A stretch of 64,000 nucleotides of DNA from Trema orientale. Taxonomy: Eukaryota; Streptophyta; Magnoliopsida; Rosales; Cannabaceae. A program made the translations under genes and the position numbers. Under the pieces are notes generated by a model. It searched no databases, was not told where the DNA came from, and saw nothing but the letters and a program-made list of their open reading frames with translations. Where the stretch lies: positions 2,197-66,196 of the forward strand of contig JXTC01000595.1 of the NCBI GenBank assembly GCA_002914845.1, in the 5' to 3' direction. Every line of letters starts with the position of its first letter. Position 1 is the first letter of the stretch. Shown in pieces: positions 55,753-64,000 of the stretch.

Positions 55753-56889
55753 TTACACATAATACTTCTTAACAAAGTTGAGATTGGTTGGAGGCAGAGA
55801 CTTACCTGTTTCTAGGTCTTTGATGATGCAATAGCCTGTAGGCTTGACCTTTACTACTTTGTAGGGTCCTTCCCATTTTGGTGTGAACTTAGGAGCATGT
55901 AGTCCCTTCATAGCGTGGTCAGTAGCTTTCAGTACAAAGTCTCCTTCTTGAAAAATCCAGGGTTTAACCATTTTGTTGTAGGCTTGTGCTATCTTTCTTT
56001 GATAGGTTATGAATTTTTGCTGTGTTTGATCTCTTCTCCCCTCCAAAGTTTCCAAATCAAATTCCCTGGAGCTTCCTCCTCTGTCTGATGACAGAGTCGT
56101 TCGTGCAGTTGGAACCTTCAATTCTACAGGAAGTACTGCTTCTGCTCCATAGACTAGGGCAAATGGGGTCTGCTTTGTTGTAGTATTCTTTGTGGTTGTA
56201 TAAGCCCAAAGTTCCAAGTGCACGCAGTCGTCCCAAGTCAATGATGCTTCTTTGACCATTTTTCCAAGAATTGCTTTCAGCGTTTTGTTGAAAGCTTCAA
56301 TTGCCCTATTCCCTTTAGGATAGTATCTTGTAGATTTTCCATAGTGTATCTGATATTCCTGCAACAACAACTCAAATGGTTGACTAATAAATGGTGTTCC
56401 ATTATCAGAGAGAATTCTCCTGGGAATACCAAATCTACAAATAATATTTTCTAGAACAAAGTTCCTGACTGCTTCTGAAGTAGCTTTCTTCAGGGAGACA
56501 GCTTCTGACCACTTGGTGAAGTTTTCAGTAGCTGCAAGGATCCATCTCTTTCCTCTAGAGGGAGGAGTAATAGCTCCAATTAAGTCAATGGACCATGTAT
56601 GGAATGGCCATGGGGAAGTGATGCTTCCCATTTCCAACGAAGGAGCATGGATTAGATTTCCAAACTTTTGACAAGCTTCACACTTCTTGGCAAATTCCAT
56701 TGTGTCTTCTTCTATAGTTGGCCAAAAGTAGCCCATGGAGATGAACTTCTCGAGAAGTCTTCTTCCTCCCATGTGACTTTCACCATCTCCAGAATGTACT
56801 TTTTTCATTACTTCTTCAGCTTCATTTGGTCCTAGGCATCTCAAGAATTTACCAGAAAAGCTTTTCCTGTAGAGTTGATCACCTTTCAT
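55753..56889 (-). CDS. Gypsy integrase with H2C2 zinc module, open frame of 378 aa
   Basis: Integrase joins retrotransposon cDNA to chromosomal DNA. This frame begins at an internal Met (MKGDQLYRKSF) and is really the end of the polyprotein. A zinc module comes first (VHSGDGESHMGG to CEACQ, about residues 30-75). The catalytic triad is present: Asp in TWSIDLIG, Asp in ILSDNGTPF and Glu in RAIEAFNK. The last carries changes from the usual GNGQAEATN, so activity is doubtful. The C-terminus (PKWEGPYKVVKVK to VKKYYV) has no chromodomain, which fits the Tat lineage. One stop codon separates it from the upstream frame. Confidence 0.9.
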   Translation of the reverse strand: MKGDQLYRKSFSGKFLRCLGPNEAEEVMKKVHSGDGESHMGGRRLLEKFISMGYFWPTIEEDTMEFAKKCEACQKFGNLIHAPSLEMGSITSPWPFHTWSIDLIGAITPPSRGKRWILAATENFTKWSEAVSLKKATSEAVRNFVLENIICRFGIPRRILSDNGTPFISQPFELLLQEYQIHYGKSTRYYPKGNRAIEAFNKTLKAILGKMVKEASLTWDDCVHLELWAYTTTKNTTTKQTPFALVYGAEAVLPVELKVPTARTTLSSDRGGSSREFDLETLEGRRDQTQQKFITYQRKIAQAYNKMVKPWIFQEGDFVLKATDHAMKGLHAPKFTPKWEGPYKVVKVKPTGYCIIKDLETGKSLPPTNLNFVKKYYV

Positions 56890-57804
56890 AAACTACCTTG
56901 ATGCTTTCTGTTTAACTAGGATGGCTATAGAAACATCATTGGGAGCTTTGTTGTAAACTAGGTAATTAATGTAAACTTGTCTCCAATCTTCCTTTTCTAC
57001 AAAACAGTTCTCTCTGATGTCTATGGCGAATTGACATTGTTCGCAACTCTTCTGAAGTTCAGCAGCTTGTTTCCTCAATTCAGGCCAAAAATAGCCTAGC
57101 CGTTGAATTCTTCTAGCTAGGATGGGTCCTTGCAAACCACAGACTTTGTTATGGACCTGTCTCAACATATCCTTACCAAATTCACCAGAGACACATCTTG
57201 CTAGGACACTATCTCCAAACTTCTTGTATAGTTGATCATTCAAAAGCGCAAAAGTTCTAATCTCTTTGAAATCTTGAGGAGTGGGATTTTCTAGTTTTTC
57301 TTTGATGGCTTGCATCCAACTAGAATTCATGGGGGGTGAGGCTTCGATCTGTTTATCTTTAGTCTCTAAGGGAATTTGGATTAATCTCTCCTTTGTGTTT
57401 CGTATCTTAAGGACTAAAGTAGCTAAGGCATCAGCATACTTATTTTCGTATCTGGGTATGGCCTCTAGCTCAAAACTTTCAAATCCTTTCAATCTGTTTA
57501 GGATCTCTTCTCTGTACTTCACTAGGTTAGGTTCCTTAACAGTAAAGTCGCCATTGAGTTGCCTAATCACTAGGTTTGAATCTCTACAAATCTTCAATTT
57601 GGCAATTTTCATTTCCTTAGCTAAGTCTAGCCCCACAGCCAAAGCTTTATACTCAGCCTCGTTATTGGAACAAGGAAAAGTCAGTTTTACAGCCTTTTTG
57701 AAAATATCTCTCGGGTTGTTTGAAATAACAACCCCAGCACTCCCTTGACTTTTCACAGAAGCTCCATCAAAATAGAGTACCCATTGTTCCTCACTCTCCT
57801 CTAT
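56890..57804 (-). CDS. Second RNase H (archaeal-type) and first, degenerate H2C2 module
   Basis: From the 5' side the - strand reads WVLYFDGASVKSQGSAGVV, NNEAEYKALAVGL and CRDSNLVIRQLNGDF, giving the Asp-Glu-Asp set of an RNase H fold. This is separate from the RNase H next to the reverse transcriptase (57805-58224). A zinc-like module follows (VHNKVCGLQG to CEQCQ, about 57020-57170), in which the second His is Gln. An intervening segment then leads to a stop at 56890-56892, before the integrase frame. A stop at about 57805 separates it from upstream RNase H. The two RNase H domains are the Tat hallmark. Confidence 0.85.
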
Positions 57805-58399
57805 TCACATCACTTCTTGTTCATCAGAACATTTAGCATATTTCAAGAGATCAACTAGAGCCTGACTCTTAATAACTCTAGGCTTCTCTACTGTTATGTC
57901 TAATTCACTCATCATAAGCATCCACTTAGCATACTTTCCAGTCAAGATAGGCTTCTGTAAAATAAGTTTGATGGGATCTGAATTAGTGATTACCTTGACC
58001 TTGTGAGTGAGTATGTAATGCCTAAGTTTTTGAACTGCATACATCAAGGCGGTACAGAGTTTATCTGCCATTGAATAGTTCTGCTCTGGCTCTTTGAGTA
58101 GTCTGCTCAAATAATAAATTGGCCTTTCTGCCTCGTCCTGCTCTTGAGCAATTAAGACCCCTATTGCCTCTGCTGATGCTGTTAAGTATACCAACAGCTC
58201 TTTGTTAGGCAAAGGTGCAGTCATTACTTGAGGGTTAGTTAATATTTTCTTTATCTCTTCAAATGCTTGCTAGTGTTCTGGCTCCCACTTGTATTCCACA
58301 CTCTTTTTAGTAAGCTGGTGTAGTGGCTTAATTACGCTAGCCAGGGAAAGGATGAACCTTCTCAAGTAAGAGATTTTTCCTATGAATTCCCTGATTTGT
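57805..58399 (-). CDS. Gypsy RNase H next to the reverse transcriptase
   Basis: The reverse transcriptase tail reads IREFIGKISYLRRFI. It leads into LLVYLTASAEAIGVLIAQE, RPIYYLSRLL and KLRHYILTHKVKVITNSDP, a Ty3-type RNase H that removes RNA from the hybrid. The open part is 57805-58224. The segment between 58225 and 58399 has a stop, at about 58272. The usual catalytic first Asp (YxDAS) reads YLTAS, so the active site may be damaged. Confidence 0.8.
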
Positions 58400-59060
58400 T
58401 TGAGATTCTATGGAGGCTTTACTTCTAGGATAGCTTTTTCTTTGTCTTCATCTATCCTAATGCCATTCTTGTGGACCACAAACCCCAAGAATTTCCCTTC
58501 TGTGACCCCAAAAGCGCACTTCAAGGGGTTCATCTTTAGTTCATATTTCCTGCACCTATCGAAGACTTTCCTCAAATGGCCCAAATGTAATTCCTTCTTT
58601 CTAGATTTGACTACTATGTCATCAATATAATCTTCCACACAATCGTGAATGATGTCATGGAAGATGACTGTCATGGCTCCCCTGCATTTTTTAACCCGAA
58701 TGGCATTACTGTGTAGTAAAAGTTGCCAAAAGGGGTTCTAAATGCAGTCTTCTCCGTATCTACAGGGTCCATTTTGATCTGATTGTACCCACTGAAACCG
58801 TCCATGAACGAGAACGTCTCATGATTTGCAGTTGCATCAATGAGCATGTCCAAATTAGGCAAAGGAAAATCATCCTTTGGACAAGCTCTATTGAGGTCTC
58901 TGAAGTCTATGCAAATTCTTATCTGCCCATTTTTCTTCCTCATTGGCACAATGTTGGCCAACCACTCAGGATGTTTGCAAGGTTCAATAAATCCTGCTTC
59001 TATTAACTTTTCCAATTCCTTCTTGATCTGGACTTGGATATGGTTACTGAAGTTCCTAGC
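58400..59060 (-). CDS. Gypsy reverse transcriptase (two frames, one break)
   Basis: The first frame (58671-59015) reads LIEAGFIEPCKHPEWLANIV, KKNGQIRICIDFRDLNRACP and FSFMDGFSGYNQIKM, with MPFGLKNAG near its end. The second frame (58408-58674) carries the catalytic YIDDIVVKS and KCAFGVTEGKFLGFVV. The usual YVDD reads YIDD. The frames overlap by a few bases at 58671-58674, so one small shift breaks the gene. A stop at about 58407 ends the second frame. Confidence 0.9.
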
Positions 59061-59417
59061 AGTCTACTTTACAAGTTTCATAATAGAATTAATAGCCAGC
59101 TTGTGCGTGATTAGCTTCGTGCTAAGTCCTGGCATTTCTTCGTATGTCCAGGCATCCCTGTACCCTTTAAGCAGTTGAATCAGACCGACTTCAAATTCTG
59201 CTCCTAATCCCTCAACAACAAAGGTTGCTCTTTCTTCACCTTTCTCAGCCAAATTTACTTTCTTTAGCTTCCCTTGAGTATTTTTGGGTTCATCTTGCAG
59301 TTTCTCCGGGGCTAGAGGAATTGCCTCAATCCTTTCTGAGCTGGCTTCACTGATTTCTTCAGATTTTTTATTTTTATTTTCTGATTCCACAAGGTCATTG
59401 CTGACCTTGCCACTCCT
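59061..59417 (-). CDS. Protease to reverse transcriptase linker
   Basis: The open frame 59064-59390 reads an acidic, charged segment, then VEGLGAEFEVGLIQLLKGYR and WTYEEMPGLSTKLITHKLAI. This is the conserved region just before Gypsy reverse transcriptase. A TAG at about 59061-59063 separates it from the next part (ARNFSNHIQVQIKKELEKL). No enzyme activity is expected of it. Confidence 0.75.
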
Positions 59418-60338
59418 TCATAACTTATAAGCAGTCCTCCCATCAGGAAGTTTGATTCTTTTGACGATTGGTTCCTCATCGTCCACCAAGTCAATCTCCA
59501 TTTGACAATTAATAGGAGAACTCCTTTCTTCACTCACTCCTTCATTTAAAGACACTCCTCGTGGCCTAGTCTCTTCAATGGTATCAGCTACTTCATCAAA
59601 GAAGACTGCCTCTATCCAGTGAACTTCTTCTTGAGAAAATGGCGCGTTTGTTGTTGGTATCATCACTTCTTTCCTTCCTTTTATTGCTTTGAGACACTGG
59701 TGTAGTATAGAAGGGACCACATAATTATGGTGTATCCAAAGCCTTCCCAATAGCAAGTGATATTACACATCTGCTTCTATCACATGGAACTTGGTAGGTG
59801 CCCTAATTGGCCCTATTTAAAGGTCCACAACCACGTGTCCCTTTGTTACACATGCGTTTGAAACAAATGTGACTAACGGACTTGCTTGAACTGTAAGCTT
59901 GCTTTCAGGTATGCCTGCTGCTTTGAAGGTTTGCCACAGCATAATGTTGATTGATGAGCCACTGTCTACAAGTGCCCTCTTGAACTTCAAGCCATTTACT
60001 TTAGCCTCTACATATAAAGGCTTGTTGTGACTAAAGTTCAAAGTCTGAGCATCTTTCTTAGTGAAAGTAATGGCATCTTCTTGTTGTCTCGCTAGCTTTC
60101 TCATGGCTTTTCCAGCCATACAACATTGAGGTCCACATTGGTTGGATACCTCTAAAATGGCTTGCGTAGCCTTGCTTCTAGCTTCCTCTCCGAACTCCAA
60201 GGCATCAAACAAATTCTTGAATACTTTGGACTTCATTAGAAACTCTGCATTCACATTACTTTCTTCACACTCAGCATGATCTTCTTTCCTTGCTGGCTGA
60301 GACTCGATGGTTTCTATAGCAGTGCAGGTCATCACTTG
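59418..60338 (-). CDS. Gypsy aspartic protease region (three blocks)
   Basis: The frame 59817-60335 begins QVMTCTAIETIE right after the gag stop, with no frame change, and carries the protease site ALVDSGSSINIM (Asp-Ser-Gly kept) and AGIPESKL. Stops at about 59814 and 59757 then interrupt it. The frame 59418-59756 resumes with LLGRLWIHHNYVVPS and ends in IKRIKLPDGRTAYKL. Copy B2 (10925-12268) aligns through all blocks. The protease would process the polyprotein inside the particle. Confidence 0.85.
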
Positions 60339-61685
60339 TCATTTCCCGTGATTTGGAAAAAGATTGGTGTCTGACTCTTGCGTTTTGACAATCTCGCCTT
60401 CGCTTACCTTCAAGTGATACAACCTTCTAATGACATAACAATCGGCCGTAGAGTGAGCTACTTTCCTATGGTATAGGTAGTACCTAGGACTTCTCTTCTC
60501 TTCTTGAGTAGGTAGCTTGTCCACAGAGCAGTCTTTCAGTTGCCCATCTTCAATCCATGCCTTCACCAAGGCTTCCAGCTTTTTCTTCTCCAAAGGAATC
60601 TCTGGAGGTACTTGCTGATTTCTGCTAGGTCTTTCCACAACTGATGCTTCTCTTTTTCTCTTGTTTGGAAAAGACTTATTCCATATGTTGCTAGGCGTGG
60701 CAGCGTTGATCCTTACTCTGTTTTTCTTTCTTACTTCTGCTATGGTCTCTTCTGTATCTTTTGCTGTTTGCATCAAATCAGCAAAGTTAGTGATCACATG
60801 ACCCATGACATAGATTCTGCACTCTGGATCCATTCTCTTGATGCACATCTTGATCATTTGTTCTTCAGTGACAGAGTCTTCACAATCTAGAGCCCTTTCC
60901 TTGAATCTATTGACATAAGCCATCAATGATTCACTTTCCTTCTGATACTCGGAAGACAGATTAACAAATGTGCATTTGGAATCGGCCACAAAGAACTTGG
61001 TGCAGAAGACTCTCACCAAGTTATCCCAGTCCTTAATACTATTTGGAGGAAGATCAACAAACCAGTCATAAGCTCTCCCCATGAGAGACTTAGAAAACTC
61101 TCTCAACCTCAAGTCTTGGTCTCCGGCATACAATCCAAGATCATCTATGAATCCTACCATATGCTTCTTTGCATTCCCTCTTCTCCCATCAAAGGTTCTA
61201 AACCTTGGATTCACATAATATTTGGGATAAGGTTTAGACAGGATGTAGGCTGGGTAGGGAGGCCTAAAGTCAATTTTCTGAGTACCCTTACTTGCTGAAC
61301 CAGTCTTAAACAGCTCCAAGATCTCCTCCTTCATGAAGTATTGACTGCTTGTGGCTGGGGTAGTTTCAGTAGTAATATTGACAACAGCAGGGTTGGTAGA
61401 AGCGACGAGAGGAGTTGCTACTACATTTGAGGTGCCTACTCGAACTGCACTGGGACCTGCCCCACTTTGCACCAGTGGAATAGCTCTGGAACTTGCTATT
61501 CCATCCCCATTGTGCATTCCTTCCCTGTTTTTCAGAGCGGTGACCTCTTATTGAAGAGATCTCATCATAGTTAGAAGTTCTCATAGCTGGTTTTGTTGAA
61601 TAGAACCTTCAGAGCTGGCTGGAGGTATCGGTGGTGGTGGAGGGAGTCTAGGTGGTAAAAGTGGTGGATTGGGTGGGTTAACCAT
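60339..61685 (-). CDS. Tat-type Gypsy gag (two early in-frame stops)
   Basis: The start is placed at 61683-61685, because the - strand reads MVNPPNPPLLPPRLPPPPP, matching MMNPLNPPPPP of copy B1. Two in-frame stops lie just after it (about 61580 and 61549). The open part (60339-61517, 392 codons) carries the retrotransposon gag domain (ILSKPYPKYYVNPRFRTFDG, SKSLMGRAYDWFVDLPPNSI) and a Cys/His-bearing C-terminus (YLYHRKVAHSTADCY). It ends in NHGK then TGA, with pol following in the same frame. Gag would build the particle; this copy is defective at its start. Confidence 0.9.
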
Positions 61686-61840
61686 CTCTCTCTCTCTCAG
61701 ATGTTATGATCAAAAGTTTAAGAAGTAGTCTAAGACTAAAATATGAGGATACAACACAAAAATAAAGATAAGAATAATTTTAGGAAGAAGATGAAAAACA
61801 GAACTCTATAAACATTGAGAAGATTCAATCTTCCAAGGCC
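61686..61840 (-). other. Leader of the Tat element
   Basis: This is short AT-rich leader between the PBS and the gag start, including a GAGAGAGAGAGA stretch on the - strand just before the ATG. Confidence 0.6.
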
Positions 61841-61860
61841 ATCCCCAGCAGAGTCGCCTT
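61841..61860 (-). other. Primer-binding site of the Tat element
   Basis: On the - strand AAGGCGACTCTGCTGGGGAT lies six bases inside the LTR edge. GGCGACTCTGCTGGGG-type sites are typical of Tat/Ogre-like Gypsy elements; I do not assign the tRNA. Confidence 0.75.
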
Positions 61861-61864
61861 TTTA

Positions 61865-64000
61865 TGTATGTTCGTGCTAATTTTTTATTTCTGAAATATG
61901 TGATTACTTGTTTGTTACTCAAAAATTAAGACAGCATAATTGAGCATAAAAATTAGAGACACATAAGTATAGGCAGATATATATATATACAGTAGGTAGT
62001 TAAGATCATTAGATAGAGAAATATATACATAAATAAAAGAAGACCAGTTAACTGCTTTCTGAGATACTGAAGTATAAATAACTAAGTTTAAAAGCATTAA
62101 AACTTTAAATAACAGAAAGCAAAGAGACTAAATTTGAATATAGCTGAAAATAGGGTTGCTGAAACATAAATATTGAAAATAGGGAACATAAAGTATACCA
62201 GTTAACTAGAATAAGCTTGCTTTGAAAAATAAAATACGATAATATAAAATACCAGAAAACAGGAGATGCTGCCTTAGTGCAAAAACCACCATGAACATAT
62301 GAGGTTAGGGTCTTGAATGGCTCAACCCTTATAGAGTTCCTTGAATGAAATGCAAATAGATGTGTGAAGAGGGGAACAAATGATGATTTGTTGTTTGAAA
62401 TATAGCTTGGTTACATGCTAACCAAGCCTTGATCATGCATGTATATGAGCATAGGTAAATAAAACGTGAAATAGGAACCTTTAATGATCAAATTAAAGGT
62501 ATTCACTTCATATTCCTTGTGATGCAGAAAAGTGGGGATGAATGATCGACCACTTTATATAGGTAGACTAGCGTTTATCATGCATGAACTAGTACAAAAC
62601 TTTATAAAATAAGATGTAGCACTTAGGAGGTGAACACAAGATAGGATATGAACGAAAAACAGAAGTTAGGGACTGAGATATATGATGAAAGAACAAAGAT
62701 CAGTCACTGTTTACATAGGAACAACAGCTGATCATACATGCAGAAACACTAAAGACCACTTTCTGGTGTGAGAATGAAGTAGAATTAGTGATTTTAGATT
62801 AGAGACATGCTCTAGGATGGTGTACAGAAAGTTTGGAGATGTTTTGTGTCAATCGGGTGGGCAAAAATGCAAGAAAAGTTGGAGTTTCAGCCACTGCAGT
62901 GGCTAAAAACGCGAGTAGCTGAGAGAGAAGAGAGAGATTGATTGTATATGAGTATGTGTATATGAGGGGCTTGTTAGATCCGCTTCCTTTGTGTAAAAGG
63001 GCTGCTCCTATTTATAAGGAGTTGAAACTTGGAAAACAAGAAGCTAGTAGGAGACAAGACTGCCAAGTGGCGAAAACAACTTTTCCTTGTCTCTTAGGAT
63101 CTAGTTCCAGCCATGGTTTTAGTGAAAAACAATGATTAAACAGCATAGGAGTGATAAGAATCAGTTTAGAACTTAATAAACTGACTTAGGGAGCAAGCCA
63201 AAAGCTGCCACCTCAGCGGTTTTGCTCAAAACCAGCAAATGCAAAGCGGAAACCACATGGTTTAGGGGTTAGTTGTTGAGAAAATAACATATTACTTGGT
63301 TAGAAAGTCTCTGCATGCAACAGTGGTTGATTTTCCTTAGTTTAGTGCATGTAACTCAAGTTCTTATTCCCCTAAAAGCATTTAGGGTATAGGGTAAGGA
63401 TACCCTAGCTTAATTTGTATCCGTAACCCCTAAAATAACACTACCCTGCTCTTTCTTTTTGTTTTTGTTTTGTTTTCTGTTTCAATCATATTCAAGCTTA
63501 ATCTAACATTGATCAATACTTAATTAAAACTATTCTAATCACATTCAGGGACTTACCCCAAAACACACTTAAATACCACAAAAATAATTGAAAGTACAAA
63601 ATGTTTCAAGTAGTGAGTTTAATTTTATTCTTTAAGTGTAACATCTAGCTCCTCACATAATTAAGAAAGCCAATAATAGCATGATTGTATCGCATTTAAT
63701 ATCAGTATCGCAAGTGCATATTAGTCTGAGTCCTTGTCTTATTAGTTATTATAGTTAATGACCTTTGATCTTTAGCTAAATTCTTTTTTTTTGCAGTGAA
63801 ATACTCGTGATGTGCTCTTCGGTATGAATTTGACGTGTATTAAGTGAATTATAATTATGTTGTACTTTTGAGTTTACCATCATTGTTATTGTTTAATTTT
63901 ACCATTCCATGACTACGACTACAATATTTCTGAAAGATAGTATTTAACTAAGTTCACTAATTTTGATTTTAACACACACAGACCCATTTTATTAAATATC
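61865..64000 (-). repeat. Tat element 5' LTR and flank
   Basis: Read on the +, the LTR begins TGTATGTTCGTGC, the same edge as 9027. A TATA-like box (- strand CTTATAAATAGG) is at about 63008-63019, preceded on the - strand by usual AT-rich U3. The outer end could lie anywhere from about 63.4 kb onwards; no clear CA terminus or target duplication can be chosen. The open frame at 62938-63135 looks spurious. Nothing else is seen to the window end. Confidence 0.6.

Larger units (their letters stand above)
54096..64000 (-). mobile_element. Tat-lineage Gypsy element C (nearly whole; 3' LTR missing)
   Basis: On the - strand the order is 5' LTR (64000 or beyond to 61865), PBS, gag, protease, reverse transcriptase, RNase H, a second RNase H, two H2C2 modules, integrase, and a repeat-rich 3' region. 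No 3' LTR is seen before the Copia LTR fragment that ends at 54095. Known Tat-lineage elements have a second, archaeal-type RNase H and long 3' regions with tandem repeats, both of which fit here. In-frame stops and shifts make it defective, but long stretches remain open, so it is younger than copies B1 and B2. Confidence 0.85.

Noticed and set aside
57281-57748. 155-codon plus-strand frame
   Set aside because: It is the antisense shadow of the second RNase H region of the Tat element.
57805-61685. Possibility of an endogenous plant pararetrovirus
   Set aside because: There is no movement or coat protein signature, while an LTR edge, a PBS, an integrase and two RNase H domains show a Ty3/Gypsy Tat element.

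Overview
This window reads as repeat-dense plant nuclear DNA, probably from a eudicot. It is AT-rich and holds no complete host gene, rRNA, tRNA or CRISPR array. The only host-like coding sequence is a short broken piece of a class V (GH18) chitinase gene at 7474-7862. Nearly everything else is LTR retrotransposon sequence of the Ty1/Copia and Ty3/Gypsy superfamilies, plus a CACTA DNA transposon, two MITEs, solo LTRs and tandem arrays. There are four assembly blemishes: single N at 6142, 19361 and 54485, and a 59-N gap at 43333-43391.

Left part (1-15215). A Gypsy LTR end (1-2098) abuts a decayed Copia element on the + strand (2099-6598). Its gag is split by a 702-bp solo LTR and its reverse transcriptase is partly deleted. 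A Copia LTR fragment (6599-7473), the chitinase fragment, two pieces of a Tat-type Gypsy element on the - strand (7863-10600 and 10925-12268) and the 3' end of a chromovirus with its LTR (12269-15215) follow.

Middle part (15216-33448). A very old Copia element on the + strand (15216-28912) carries a PIF/Harbinger-like MITE, a solo LTR with the target duplication CTGAT, and a Gypsy chromovirus (24102-28548) inserted in its 3' LTR with the target duplication GTTCA. It is followed by a 3'-truncated relative on the - strand (28913-33448).

Right part (33449-64000). A CACTA transposon on the - strand (33449 to about 52646) is split by a 9,124-bp Copia element (36341-45464, target duplication GTCTG), which lies inside the transposase coding sequence, and by a 3.6-kb Gypsy LTR (47360-50977, target duplication TATTT). 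The 9.1-kb Copia element has paired LTRs, PBS and PPT but no gag or reverse transcriptase. It carries one uninterrupted 517-codon frame with degraded protease and integrase catalytic sites; this is the most unusual coding sequence here. A small Mutator-type MITE (52931-53083, 10-bp direct repeats) and a truncated Copia LTR follow. The window ends with a nearly whole Tat-lineage Gypsy element on the - strand (54096-64000). It has gag, protease, reverse transcriptase, two RNase H domains, two H2C2 modules, an integrase and a 3' region of nested tandem repeats.

The genes do not form a cellular pathway. They are parts of the replication machinery of separate mobile elements, layered by successive insertions whose order can be read from the target duplications.
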